A DNA stretch of 53,158 bases from Candidatus Daviesbacteria bacterium (GCA_016176405.1 JACOXG010000028.1:1-53158), one strand, 5' to 3'. Counted from the stretch's first letter, positions 9,397-19,436 are shown. Made by a program: numbers and translations. Notes: generated by a model from the sequence alone, not told the origin.

Positions 9397-10185
9397 ATGA
9401 TTAAGGCTATTCCCAATCTTCAACTTTTTCTACTGCTTATTTTTATCAGTTTGTTTACGTTAGCCTTAGATAAATTTGAATTTTTAAGCTTACCCAAAAG
9501 ATCCCTGCTTTATCTGACCAATCCAATTTCCTTTGGAATTTATCGAACCTATCAGGATATTTATTCCCAATTTTATTTTGTTTTTGCATCCAGAAAAGCC
9601 GGACAAGAGAATAAAGCTTTAAAAGAGCAATTGGGTCAACTAATGTCGGAAAATGCCACTTTAAGAAAAAGATTGGCGGAGACTGAAAGTCTGGTAGATC
9701 AACAAGATTACTTAGACCCAGCCACCTATAATTTAATCGCTGCCCGACCGGTTGGTATTCAAAGATATTTAAGAATTGATAAAGGCTCAGATGATGGGAT
9801 AAAAGTGGATCAAGCGGTAGTTTTTAAAGACAACTTCATAGGTAAGATTGTGGAGGTAACCCCTCAATCCGCCAATGTCTTGCTTTTGCATGACCCTGAT
9901 TCCAAAGTGGCCGCCTTTTCTCAAGGGCTGGAAGGAAGAAGCAGAGGAGTATTGATTGGACAATTTGGCACAGAAACTTTAATGGATAAGATTTTACATG
10001 AGGAAAAAATTGAAGTGGGGGATTTAGTTTACTCTGAGGGAACAGAAGGTTTTTTACCAAGAGGATTAGTACTTGGTAGGGTGATCCAAGTTTTGGAGAG
10101 ACAAAATGAAGTATTTAAACAGGCCAAGGTGAAAGAGGTTTTTGATATCAGAGATTTAGAAGTGATATTTGTCATAGTGGAGTAA
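9397..10185 (+). CDS. mreC: Rod shape-determining protein MreC
   Basis: N-terminal TM, coiled coil (NKALKEQLGQLMSENATLRKRL), beta domain; followed by mreD-like gene and PBP2. Confidence 0.9.
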   Translation: MIKAIPNLQLFLLLIFISLFTLALDKFEFLSLPKRSLLYLTNPISFGIYRTYQDIYSQFYFVFASRKAGQENKALKEQLGQLMSENATLRKRLAETESLVDQQDYLDPATYNLIAARPVGIQRYLRIDKGSDDGIKVDQAVVFKDNFIGKIVEVTPQSANVLLLHDPDSKVAAFSQGLEGRSRGVLIGQFGTETLMDKILHEEKIEVGDLVYSEGTEGFLPRGLVLGRVIQVLERQNEVFKQAKVKEVFDIRDLEVIFVIVE

Positions 10186-10632
10186 ATGAAAACTCTCATA
10201 ATTATTCTAAATATTGCTGCTTTTTTACAAACCACTATTTTGCCTCTCAATTTGGTGGCAATTATTTTAATTTGCAGAAGCTATATCAGATCTGATAGAA
10301 CAAATCTCTTTTTGGCTTTCTTCTTTGGACTTTTGACCTCTCATTTGTCCCTCAGACCCTTGGGCTTTGATAGTTTAATTTATCTTTTAATTATTTTAAT
10401 TGTTCAACTAGTTGCCACAAGTAGACTTTCACAACACCCTTTTTGGATTTTACCAATCTCCTTTTCAGCACTCTTTCTAAACCTGATAGCTTTTCAATTA
10501 GTCAGTCATCAATCTATTCAACTTTTTCCACAAATTTTAATTGAGACCGTTCTTTCTATTCCCATTTTTTATGTTATTAAAATTTGGGAAGAGAGATTTA
10601 TAGTCAGAAAAGATATTAAATTAAGAATCTAA
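10186..10632 (+). CDS. mreD: MreD-like membrane protein
   Basis: Hydrophobic 148 aa protein in mreC-X-PBP2 position. Confidence 0.65.
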   Translation: MKTLIIILNIAAFLQTTILPLNLVAIILICRSYIRSDRTNLFLAFFFGLLTSHLSLRPLGFDSLIYLLIILIVQLVATSRLSQHPFWILPISFSALFLNLIAFQLVSHQSIQLFPQILIETVLSIPIFYVIKIWEERFIVRKDIKLRI

Positions 10633-10635
10633 AAA

Positions 10636-12507
10636 ATGGTTATTAAAAAACGCTCTTTGGGAATTGGATTTGCAGACGAGGTATCTAAAGTAACTCTTAA
10701 AAGCAGCCAGTTTAAGAGGGGTGAGGGAGGGAATTGGACAGACACTCTGATTCCCAATTTTCAAAAATTTTTTGAGAAGGAAAAACCTCAAAGTTTATGG
10801 TTGATTGCCTTCTTTTCTGCAATTTGTCTAGTGGCCACTTTTTTGATTTTTTTGAGACTTTTTCATCTTCAAATTGTGGCAGGATCAACGAATAGAGAAT
10901 TGGCAGATGGCAACAGAATTCAAATTAAAATTATTCATGCTCCCAGAGGTGTAATTTATGACCGAGATGGTACAGTTTTAGCTGCCAACTCACCAGCTTT
11001 TAGATTGGTGGATCCTAAGACCCAAAAGGTAAGATTAATCAGCCGCGAGGAGGCTTTGGCCATGGAGGTAAAAAATGATCCGGTAGTGGCGGATTTGGAA
11101 ATAGATAATGTGCGCACTTATCCTTTAGGTAAGAACTTGGCCCATGTAGTTGGATTTGTAGGTGAGATCTCAGAGGAACAAATAAAAAGCGAGCAGTTTA
11201 AAAGTTATAAGTTAGGAGATATGATTGGTCAATTGGGTGTGGAGGCTCAATATGAAGAAATCCTTAGAGGGAAAGACGGAGGAGAAATTATTGAGGTTGA
11301 TTCCCAGGGCCAAAGAGTGAGGACCTTAAGACGTAATGCCCCCATTCCGGGCAAAGATATTTATCTGACCATTGAGGGTGATTTACAAACTAAAATTGCC
11401 GCAATTGCTAAAGAAACGCTCAAGAAAGTGAGTTCTTGTTGCGGAGCTATTGTAGTGATGGATCCTCAAAACGGAGGAGTGTTAGCTTTGCTGTCCTTTC
11501 CTTCGTTTGACCCTAATTTGATTACCCAAAAACAGGATGAGGCAGCCATCCAGCAAATTTTTGCTGATACTACCTCCCCCATGTTGAATAGAGCAATTGG
11601 TGGAACTTATCCGCCTGGATCTACTTTTAAAATAGTCTCATCTTTGGCAGCTCTTGCTTCCGGAAAAATTAGTCCACAAACCACTTTTCAAGACAATGGA
11701 GTAGTTTATATTGATATCTTTAAATTTACCAATTGGTATTTTAATCAGTACGGCAGGACAGAAGGTCCGGTTAATCTAGTCAAAGCCATCAAGAGATCTA
11801 ATGATACTTATTTTTATGAGGCGGCCAAAATTTTGGGAGAAGGTCCTTTAATTGATTGGTCAAGAAAGTTACTTCTGGGATCGAAATTAGGCATTGATTT
11901 ACCAGGGGAGGAGCAGGGATTGGTGCCTGATGATCAGTGGAAGAGGAAAACTTTTAATGAGGTTTGGTTTCCAGGGGACACTTTGCATATGGCCATCGGT
12001 CAGGGGTTTGTTTTAACCACGCCCTTACAAATTTTGGGAGTAACCTCATATATTGCAGCTGATGGTGTTTTATACCAACCTCAACTTCTCAGTAAAGTCG
12101 CTGAAGGAGATAAGATAGTTTCCGAGTTTTCCTCAAAACTACTACTTTCCAATCTGGCCAATCAAGATCATATTAAAATTATCAAACAAGGATTGGTTGA
12201 GGCAGCCAGCAGTGGCGGAACCGCCTGGCCCATGTTTATTTTCCCCATTGAGACGGCTGGTAAAACTGGTACTGCCGAATATGGGGATCCCAAAAATCGG
12301 ACTCATGCTTGGTATACTGGATATGCTCCATCTGTTGATCCAAAAATTGTCATGACAGTATTAATAGAAGGTGGAGGAGAGGGATCATCGGTGGCTGCCC
12401 CGATTGTTAAAGAGACTTTCCGTTGGTATTTATCAGAGGATAAAAATAAATTAATTAAAGATATATACAATGTGGCAACAGAATCAGCCAGAACTTTGGG
12501 AGAATGA
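10636..12507 (+). CDS. mrdA: Penicillin-binding protein 2
   Basis: PGSTFKIVSS (SxxK), SND, KTGTAEYG; N-terminal TM. Confidence 0.93.
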   Translation: MVIKKRSLGIGFADEVSKVTLKSSQFKRGEGGNWTDTLIPNFQKFFEKEKPQSLWLIAFFSAICLVATFLIFLRLFHLQIVAGSTNRELADGNRIQIKIIHAPRGVIYDRDGTVLAANSPAFRLVDPKTQKVRLISREEALAMEVKNDPVVADLEIDNVRTYPLGKNLAHVVGFVGEISEEQIKSEQFKSYKLGDMIGQLGVEAQYEEILRGKDGGEIIEVDSQGQRVRTLRRNAPIPGKDIYLTIEGDLQTKIAAIAKETLKKVSSCCGAIVVMDPQNGGVLALLSFPSFDPNLITQKQDEAAIQQIFADTTSPMLNRAIGGTYPPGSTFKIVSSLAALASGKISPQTTFQDNGVVYIDIFKFTNWYFNQYGRTEGPVNLVKAIKRSNDTYFYEAAKILGEGPLIDWSRKLLLGSKLGIDLPGEEQGLVPDDQWKRKTFNEVWFPGDTLHMAIGQGFVLTTPLQILGVTSYIAADGVLYQPQLLSKVAEGDKIVSEFSSKLLLSNLANQDHIKIIKQGLVEAASSGGTAWPMFIFPIETAGKTGTAEYGDPKNRTHAWYTGYAPSVDPKIVMTVLIEGGGEGSSVAAPIVKETFRWYLSEDKNKLIKDIYNVATESARTLGE

Positions 12508-12508
12508 T

Positions 12509-13597
12509 ATGAACAACATACCGTATCTTTTAGCGCTACATTCTATAGATGGTTTAGGGCCGATTAGACTAAAAGCTCTTATTGAATATTTTAAAGATCC
12601 CAAGTTGGCTTGGGAGGCTGATTTAAAACAGATCAGGGAGATTGGTATACCACAATCAACAGTTGAACTTTTGGTAGAGACGAGAAAAAAGTTGGATCCT
12701 GAAAAATATGCCCAATCAATTAGCAATTCCGGTATCAAATGGTTGACCATTTTTGATGAAGAATATCCCAAACTGCTTAAGGAAATTTATGATCCACCAA
12801 TTGTCTTGTACTATAAGGGAGAAATCTTACCTAAAGACGACAAGGCCATTGCCATTGTGGGGACCAGAAAAATGACTGGTTATGGTAAAGCTGTGACAGA
12901 ACAGTTTACTCAAGGTCTGGTGGATGGTGGATTAACCATTGTTTCGGGACTGGCCAGGGGGGTTGATAGCTTGGCTCATCAAACAGTTTTAAAAGAGGAT
13001 GGCCGGACCATAGCTGTATTAGGTGGAGGATTAAATTATATTTTTCCTCCGGAGAATACTGAGTTGGCCAATAAGATCTCTCAAGGTTTTGGGGCCATCA
13101 TCAGCGAATTCCCTCCCAACTATCCATCTTTGGCTGGTAATTTCCCTGCCAGAAATAGGATTATTTCCGGATTGTCTTTGGCAGTTTTGGTGACAGAGGC
13201 AGCAGAGGATTCCGGCTCTTTAATTACAGCCAGATTGGCATTAGAACAAGGCAGGGAAGTGTTTGCTGTTCCTGGACCGATTACCTCAACTTTATCCAAA
13301 GGACCAATTGATTTAATTAAAGAGGGGGCCAAAGTGGTGACAGATCCACAGGAAATTTTGGATGATTTGGGAATAAGTCAAGGGGTAAGGGTAAAGGTTA
13401 AAGGGGAAAGTGAGCTTGAGTTATCTGATGATGAGAAAAAGATTTTGGATTATTTGGAAAATGAAACTAGACATATTGATGAGGTTTGTCGGAGTTTAAA
13501 TTTGTCAGCCGCACAAGTGTCTGCCAGTTTAGTCAAAATGGAAATTAAAGGTATAGTTAGAAATTTAGGTAATGGAATTTATACTGAAGCTTCCTAG
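12509..13597 (+). CDS. dprA: DNA-processing protein DprA
   Basis: VGTRKMTGYGK, VSGLARGVDSLAH, LGGGLNYIFPPEN, PARNRIISGLS; C-terminal winged helix. Start at MNNIPYLL. Confidence 0.93.
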   Translation: MNNIPYLLALHSIDGLGPIRLKALIEYFKDPKLAWEADLKQIREIGIPQSTVELLVETRKKLDPEKYAQSISNSGIKWLTIFDEEYPKLLKEIYDPPIVLYYKGEILPKDDKAIAIVGTRKMTGYGKAVTEQFTQGLVDGGLTIVSGLARGVDSLAHQTVLKEDGRTIAVLGGGLNYIFPPENTELANKISQGFGAIISEFPPNYPSLAGNFPARNRIISGLSLAVLVTEAAEDSGSLITARLALEQGREVFAVPGPITSTLSKGPIDLIKEGAKVVTDPQEILDDLGISQGVRVKVKGESELELSDDEKKILDYLENETRHIDEVCRSLNLSAAQVSASLVKMEIKGIVRNLGNGIYTEAS

Positions 13598-13633
13598 TGT
13601 ATTACAAAACATCCTTTATGAGATAATAGACTC

Positions 13634-13978
13634 ATGCCTAAACAGATGCTTTTAATACTGGCCTTGGCTGTGATTACTGCCTCGGCTATTATTGCTTTGT
13701 CCCAGACTAATCCAGCTCCTGTCAAAAAAAGTCAGATTGATACAGCTGTTAATCAGGCCAAACTTCTCTACAATTCGGAAAAACAAAGGGGTAGAGATTT
13801 TTCAAATGGGCCATGTCTGTCCAATGCCTTAATGCCCGGCTGGGTGGTGGATATTGCACACAATCCCAGACAGGAGATTGATAATTTGGTGGAAAATCAG
13901 TGTGCCGCCTTTGTGGAAGGGTCGGCCCAACATTTTGTCGAATTGGATATTAATGGGAATTTAATTAGAGCAAAGTGA
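13634..13978 (+). CDS. Hypothetical secreted/anchored protein
   Basis: N-terminal hydrophobic segment; 114 aa ORF between dprA and the Clp-like gene. Confidence 0.6.
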   Translation: MPKQMLLILALAVITASAIIALSQTNPAPVKKSQIDTAVNQAKLLYNSEKQRGRDFSNGPCLSNALMPGWVVDIAHNPRQEIDNLVENQCAAFVEGSAQHFVELDINGNLIRAK

Positions 13979-16434
13979 CAAATAAAATGCAAAAATATCT
14001 GTCCTTACCAATACAACTGATTTATTTTTGGTATCCCGCGGGATTGAATTTCTTTTTAAAGCTGTGGAAAAATTTAATTCTTTATTTGGAAGAAGACTTG
14101 GCAGTGGGACTCATGATCAAGCTTATCTTTGTCCCCTTATTTCATGACTCATCAATTGTAGGTAGAATTTTAAGCTTTTTATTTAGAAGTTTTAGAATTT
14201 TAGTGGGACTTTTTGCTTTTACCTTGGCTACCCTATTAGTTTTGGCTTTAGCTGTCTATTGGTTTGCTCTGCCGGCCTTGGCTATTTTAGATAAACCACT
14301 TTTTTTAAGCCAGGCCATTCTTTTAGCAGGCTTAGGAATTTTTATTTTGGAAATTATTTTAAATCCCCACAAAAAAGTTTGGCAAATTAAAAATGGAAAT
14401 CCTTGGCTCTCATCACTAATTAAAAGAGAAGATCTATCTGCAAAAAAATTGCTACAAAGTAGAGAGGTTGTAAGTTTGCTGGAAAATTTGGAAATTGCCG
14501 CAAGTCAAATACCCAATTTTGAAATCTCTGATATCGATAGTCTAGGTCAAAATGCATATGAAATGGCCAAAAAAAATGGCGCCCCATATATCACTGCTGC
14601 TCATTTTTTTGTGACCACTTTAAAAGAGTTGCCCAATATCGATCAATATTTGCTCAAATTTGAATTGACCATGGAAGATTTTGAGAAAACATTGACTTTT
14701 TTGGATTTAAAAAGAGACAGTTGGAGAAAGGTGTGGATTTGGGAGGAAGATTTTACGATACATCACTTAAAAGGAGTCAACCGCGGCTGGCTAGGGGTGC
14801 CTACCCCCAGTTTGGATTTGATTTCCCAAGATTTAACTAAAGAAGCTGCCAGCAAAGGTTTTGCTGATTTTATCAGGAACAATAATGTGGTGTCGGAAAT
14901 TATCAATATTTTGTCGCAAAAAACTGGTAGAAATGTGGTGATTGTCGGACCGGCTGGTTCTGGTAAGAGCGCCTTGGTTAAACATCTGGCTAAACAGATT
15001 GTCAAAGGTGATGCCCCTGCTGCCATGGCTACTAAAAGATTGGTCCTTTTGGATTTGGTCAAACTTTTATCGGGCATTAACTCTCAGGGAGAGCTGGCAG
15101 ACAGAGTTAAAAATATTTTTGATGAAGTTTCATTTGCGGAAAATGTCATAATCGTGATTGAGGAAATCCATGAACTGGGTTTGGGAGAAGCGGGAGCCCA
15201 GTATAACCTTTATTCTTTAATGGAACCATACTTGGAATCAGATGCTTTTCAGTTTATGGCCACAACAGAAGTAGAAAATTACTCTAGAATTTTGGAGAAA
15301 AATTCCTCCTTTGCCAGACTGTTTATTAAGGTGGAACTTCCTCCTGCCACAGAAGATGATAGCTTAAAGATTTTGCAAGACCGGGCTATCATTACAGAAA
15401 GAAAAGAAAAAATTAAAATAACCTACCTAGCTTTAAAAACAGCAGTTAATTTGGCAGCTCGTTTTATCCATGATCGGGTTTTGCCAGATTCTGCCATCTC
15501 TGTCGTTAAGGAAGCTCAAACTCAGGCCATGGCAGGTTGGGTCAAAAAGGATACTATCAGACGGGTGATTGAGCAAAGAAGCAAAATACCGATGGTGGAG
15601 GTGGGAAATGTGGATAAAGGCAGACTGTTGAATTTGGAGTCGGAGATACATAATATCTTTATTGGCCAAGAGCAGGCGGTCAAACTGGTTTCAGATACCT
15701 TAAGAAGATCAGTGACTGGGCTTCGGGAAGGGAATAGACCAATTGGCTCATTTCTTTTTGTAGGGCCAACCGGGGTGGGAAAAACAGAGCTGGCTAAAAC
15801 TTTGGCCAAAGTTTACTTTAAAAACGAAGGGGCCTTTATCAGATTTGACATGTCAGAATATCAATCAGCAGAATCAGTGAGTCGGTTGATCGGTGGGTCA
15901 GAGACAGAAGGACAGCTGACAGAGGCTGTCCGGAATAGACCATATGCCTTGTTACTTTTAGATGAGTTTGAAAAGGCAGATCCAAAGATTTTAACTTTGT
16001 TTTTACAGGTTTTGGAAGATGGTCGGTTAACTGATAGTGCTGGTAGAACAGTTGATTTTACCAACACCATTATTATTGCTACCTCTAATGCAGCATCCTT
16101 AACAATTGCTAAAGGATTGGAATCTGGTCAGACTTTGGAACAATTAGACAAGCCGGTTAATGATGAGTTATTACAAATTTTTAAACCAGAGCTGATCAAC
16201 AGGTTTGATGATGTGGTGTTGTTTAGGCCTTTAAATCAACAAGAGTTACAATTAGTAGAATTTGATGATCAGCTAGTTAGTGAATTAGCAAGGAGGGGCT
16301 ATGACCCAGTTTTAGGAGCAAGACCTTTAAGAAGACTAATTCAAGATACCCTAGAGGCCAACCTTTCCAGAATGATTTTGGAAAATAAATTAAATAAAGG
16401 ACAAACTTTTAATGCAGGGGTAGATCTTCTATGA
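13975..16434 (+). CDS. Membrane-anchored Clp-family AAA+ ATPase (two AAA modules, ClpB/ClpC-like)
   Basis: Walker A GPAGSGKSALVK and GPTGVGKTELAKTLA; Walker B LLLLDEFEKA; C-terminal PVLGARPLRRLIQ; hydrophobic segments near the N-terminus. Confidence 0.9.
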   Translation: MTNKMQKYLSLPIQLIYFWYPAGLNFFLKLWKNLILYLEEDLAVGLMIKLIFVPLFHDSSIVGRILSFLFRSFRILVGLFAFTLATLLVLALAVYWFALPALAILDKPLFLSQAILLAGLGIFILEIILNPHKKVWQIKNGNPWLSSLIKREDLSAKKLLQSREVVSLLENLEIAASQIPNFEISDIDSLGQNAYEMAKKNGAPYITAAHFFVTTLKELPNIDQYLLKFELTMEDFEKTLTFLDLKRDSWRKVWIWEEDFTIHHLKGVNRGWLGVPTPSLDLISQDLTKEAASKGFADFIRNNNVVSEIINILSQKTGRNVVIVGPAGSGKSALVKHLAKQIVKGDAPAAMATKRLVLLDLVKLLSGINSQGELADRVKNIFDEVSFAENVIIVIEEIHELGLGEAGAQYNLYSLMEPYLESDAFQFMATTEVENYSRILEKNSSFARLFIKVELPPATEDDSLKILQDRAIITERKEKIKITYLALKTAVNLAARFIHDRVLPDSAISVVKEAQTQAMAGWVKKDTIRRVIEQRSKIPMVEVGNVDKGRLLNLESEIHNIFIGQEQAVKLVSDTLRRSVTGLREGNRPIGSFLFVGPTGVGKTELAKTLAKVYFKNEGAFIRFDMSEYQSAESVSRLIGGSETEGQLTEAVRNRPYALLLLDEFEKADPKILTLFLQVLEDGRLTDSAGRTVDFTNTIIIATSNAASLTIAKGLESGQTLEQLDKPVNDELLQIFKPELINRFDDVVLFRPLNQQELQLVEFDDQLVSELARRGYDPVLGARPLRRLIQDTLEANLSRMILENKLNKGQTFNAGVDLL

Positions 16435-16773
16435 AAAAGGGTTACAGTTTTTTATTATTTTTACTGTTCACTGTAACCTGTACCCTGTCCACTGTCTATG
16501 CATCTAGTCTATATGATATAAATCAGAAAGTCTGCACAAGATTTGAGGAGGATGTTTCAAGACTTGCTGCTATTATGGAAGAGTTAAGAAGAAGAAAAGG
16601 AATACAAGAAACCAGGGTGGCTTTTGGGAATGTGGATTTATGCAGCAGAGGCAATTGCCTATCAGCGGGCTAAAGATTTTTCCTCAGCAGGAACACTTAG
16701 GTCAAATTTGGAAAATTTAAAGGGGAAAGTTTTAAAGGCAAAGGGAGAGGTGAAAAAAGCACTGAATGAATAA
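16431..16773 (+). pseudogene. Small secreted-type protein with apparent frameshift (MKKGYSFLL...VAFGN | WIYAAEAIAYQRAKDFSSAGTLRSNLENLKGKVLKAKGEVKKALNE*)
   Basis: ORF 16431..16673 ends with non-coding-looking residues; a second frame continues in amphipathic coding sequence to TAA at 16771-16773, overlapping the next ATG. Confidence 0.65.
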
Positions 16774-17026
16774 GAAGATTCTATTACTGGTTACCTTCCT
16801 TATAATAATAGTAGGAATATGGTGGTTTTTGATGGGACAAGGTGATAAGACAAAGGGTTTGGTTAGTCCCCAACTTCCCAAAATTTTTAATAAATCAACC
16901 CCTATCCCGGAGCCAACAGCAGTTCCGCCAAATGCTCCCAAAACTTTTCAATTTGATGAATCAACTGATTTAGAAGCAGAGTTAGAAAAAATTAATCCTC
17001 AAGTTTTAGATAGTGATTTTGAGTGA
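16766..17026 (+). CDS. Hypothetical single-TM protein
   Basis: 86 aa ORF, hydrophobic N-terminus. Confidence 0.55.
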   Translation: MNKKILLLVTFLIIIVGIWWFLMGQGDKTKGLVSPQLPKIFNKSTPIPEPTAVPPNAPKTFQFDESTDLEAELEKINPQVLDSDFE

Positions 17027-17075
17027 TAAGTATTGACAACTCTTATACAATTACCCCACAGTAATATTTAATAAC

Positions 17076-19190
17076 ATGCAAAATTTAGTTATTGTTGAAT
17101 CACCTACTAAAGCCAGGACTCTCCAAAAGTATTTGGGAGATCAATATCAAATTGAGGCCTCTATGGGGCATGTTCGAGATTTGCCAAAATCTGATTTTGG
17201 GGTGGATGTAGAGCATGATTTTGAGCCGCAATATGTCATTCCCAGAGATAAAAGGAAAATGGTTAATCAGTTAAAAAAGGTGGCAGAATTAGCTAAGAAT
17301 TTGTGGCTTGCTACAGATCCTGATAGAGAAGGAGAGGCAATTGCTTGGCATTTAGGAAAAGTGATAAGTGAAAAGGGAGGGATGGGTCAGGAAATTAAAC
17401 GTGTTATTTTTCATGAAATTACAGAGGATGCAATTAAAGAGGCTTTTAAAAATCCCAGACAAATAAATCTTAAATTGGTTGATGCTCAACAAGCCAGAAG
17501 AGTTTTGGATAGATTGGTGGGTTATAAACTTTCCCCCTTACTATGGCAAAAAGTTAAAAAGGGTTTATCTGCAGGGAGAGTACAATCAGTGGCTTTAAGA
17601 TTAATTGTGGAAAGAGAAAGAGAGATCTCTGCTTTTAAAGCAGTGGAATACTGGGTTATTGAGGCAGAACTTAGCAAACACCTCCGAGGTGAGACTGGAG
17701 TTGCACCTAGTGCGCACCTCGGAGGTGAAGTCAAGGAGGCGTTTATTGCCACTTTGATTGAACAAAATGGTAAAAAACTGGCTATTAAAAATGAGCAAAG
17801 CTCTTACGAAAAAAATCAGAGATTTTTTATTCGTAATAAAGAAGAAGCAGACGGACATGTTGCCAATTTAGCAAAGGCTAGTTATGTTGTGTCCAAAATT
17901 ACTCAAAAAGAAGTCAGAAGATATCCCTACCCTCCTTTTACTACCTCCACCATGCAACAGGGAGCTGCTAATAGATTAGGATTTTCTGCTAAAAAAACTA
18001 TGATGCTGGCACAGGCCTTATATGAAAGGGGACTGATTACTTATATGAGAACAGATTCATTTAATTTGGCCCCCTCAGCCATTGTTTCTGCCAGAAATTA
18101 CATTGGGCAAAAATTTGGTAAAGCCTATTTGCCCTCTGCTCCTAGATTGTATAAATCCAAATCTAAAAATGTGCAGGAAGCTCATGAGGCCATCAGAGTA
18201 ACGGATGTCAAACGTCAGAGTTCAGATATCAGACAACAGGGGGGTTTAAACAGAGATCATGTTAGATTATATGATTTGATTTGGAAGCGCTTTTTGGCTT
18301 GTCAGATGAGTGAGGCAGTTTTGGATCAGACCACAGTGGATGTCCAAGCTCACCTCCGAGGTGAGCCAAAGGTTTCGTCAGGCGCACACCTCGGAGGTGT
18401 AACCTATCTTTTAAGGGCAACTGGCTCTGTAATTAAATTCGAGGGATGGTTGAAATTATATGGCAAGGAAGCAGAAGAAAATGAAGATGAGAAAAAACAA
18501 CTACTCCCATCTCTTTCGGAAAATCAACCACTTAATCTTATTCAACTACTCCCATCTCAGCACTTCACAGAACCGCCTCCCAGATATACAGAAGCAACTT
18601 TGATTAAAAAGCTGGAAGAATTGGGTATTGGTCGGCCTTCCACTTATGCTCCGATTTTATCTACCATTCAAGATAGATTTTATGTGGAAAAACAGGAGAG
18701 AAAATTCGTGCCCACCTCCTTAGGTTTTGCAGTGACAGATTTTGTGGTCAAATATTTTCCTGATATTGTTGATTATTCATTTACTGCTCAGTTAGAAGAT
18801 GAGCTGGATGAAATAGCCAGAGGAGAAAGAGAATGGAGACCAACCATTAGAGAATTTTATACTCCTTTTGAAAAAAAGCTTGAGGAAACTGCTCAAGATG
18901 CTGAGAAAGTAAAAATGGTGGTGGAATATGCGGGGAAGAAATGCCCCGAGTGTGGAAAAGAATTAATAGTAAGAATAGGGAAATTTGGCAAATTCTTAGC
19001 ATGTTCAGGTTTCCCGGATTGTCGCCATACTGAGAGTATTGAAGAAACAATTAATATTAAATGTCCCGAAGATGGTGGAGAAATAGTGGTTAGAAAAACC
19101 AGAAGAGGAAAAACTTTTTATGGCTGTAAAAACTGGCCAGTCTGCAAATTTGCTTCCTGGACCAAACCAAAGGCAAGTAAGCAATCTTGA
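17076..19190 (+). CDS. topA: DNA topoisomerase I
   Basis: NLVIVESPTKARTL, ATDPDREGEAIAWHL, GLITYMRTDS, zinc-finger CPECGKELIVRIGKFGKFLACSGFPDC. Confidence 0.97.
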   Translation: MQNLVIVESPTKARTLQKYLGDQYQIEASMGHVRDLPKSDFGVDVEHDFEPQYVIPRDKRKMVNQLKKVAELAKNLWLATDPDREGEAIAWHLGKVISEKGGMGQEIKRVIFHEITEDAIKEAFKNPRQINLKLVDAQQARRVLDRLVGYKLSPLLWQKVKKGLSAGRVQSVALRLIVEREREISAFKAVEYWVIEAELSKHLRGETGVAPSAHLGGEVKEAFIATLIEQNGKKLAIKNEQSSYEKNQRFFIRNKEEADGHVANLAKASYVVSKITQKEVRRYPYPPFTTSTMQQGAANRLGFSAKKTMMLAQALYERGLITYMRTDSFNLAPSAIVSARNYIGQKFGKAYLPSAPRLYKSKSKNVQEAHEAIRVTDVKRQSSDIRQQGGLNRDHVRLYDLIWKRFLACQMSEAVLDQTTVDVQAHLRGEPKVSSGAHLGGVTYLLRATGSVIKFEGWLKLYGKEAEENEDEKKQLLPSLSENQPLNLIQLLPSQHFTEPPPRYTEATLIKKLEELGIGRPSTYAPILSTIQDRFYVEKQERKFVPTSLGFAVTDFVVKYFPDIVDYSFTAQLEDELDEIARGEREWRPTIREFYTPFEKKLEETAQDAEKVKMVVEYAGKKCPECGKELIVRIGKFGKFLACSGFPDCRHTESIEETINIKCPEDGGEIVVRKTRRGKTFYGCKNWPVCKFASWTKPKASKQS
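17679..17727. repeat. In-frame palindromic insert in topA, 13-bp arms with 23-nt loop (HLRGETGVAPSAHLGGE)
   Basis: CACCTCCGAGGTG...CACCTCGGAGGTG, exact reverse complements. Confidence 0.9.
18351..18399. repeat. Second in-frame palindromic insert in topA (HLRGEPKVSSGAHLGGV)
   Basis: Same arms and same 23-nt loop length as 17679-17727. Confidence 0.9.
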
Positions 19191-19195
19191 AAGTC

Positions 19196-19327
19196 GCTCG
19201 TCACATCAAAAAGCACCGTTCGACTAGAAGTTCTGAATCATTAAATAGATTTTCTAGTCTCACTATGGGAAAGTTTTATGACGAGCATCTGCACATAAAA
19301 GTTTCTAATTGCTTTTATGATTGTGAC
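19196..19327 (+). ncRNA. Copy A of a repeated, putatively structured RNA element (three-way junction)
   Basis: Shares primary sequence and fold with 23577-23708 and 26429-26560. P1 GTCAC/ATCA/AAAAGCA with TGCTTTT-a-TGAT-t-GTGAC; P2 GACTAGAA..TTCTAGTC; P3 AAAGTTTTATG..CATAAAAGTTT (one mismatch). Confidence 0.75.
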
Positions 19328-19358
19328 TTTGCTCCCTCTGCCACAACCTAATCACTTA

Positions 19359-19387
19359 TTGACTTTCAATAACTGATTTAGTAAGAT
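19359..19387 (+). promoter_or_regulatory. Putative sigma70-type promoter for pyrG (TTGACT-N17-TAAGAT)
   Basis: Consensus-like hexamers with 17-nt spacer upstream of pyrG ATG 19437. Confidence 0.45.
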
Positions 19388-19436
19388 AATGAGGGCCTCA
19401 AAATACTCCATAATAAGAGCGGAACCCCCAAATAAA

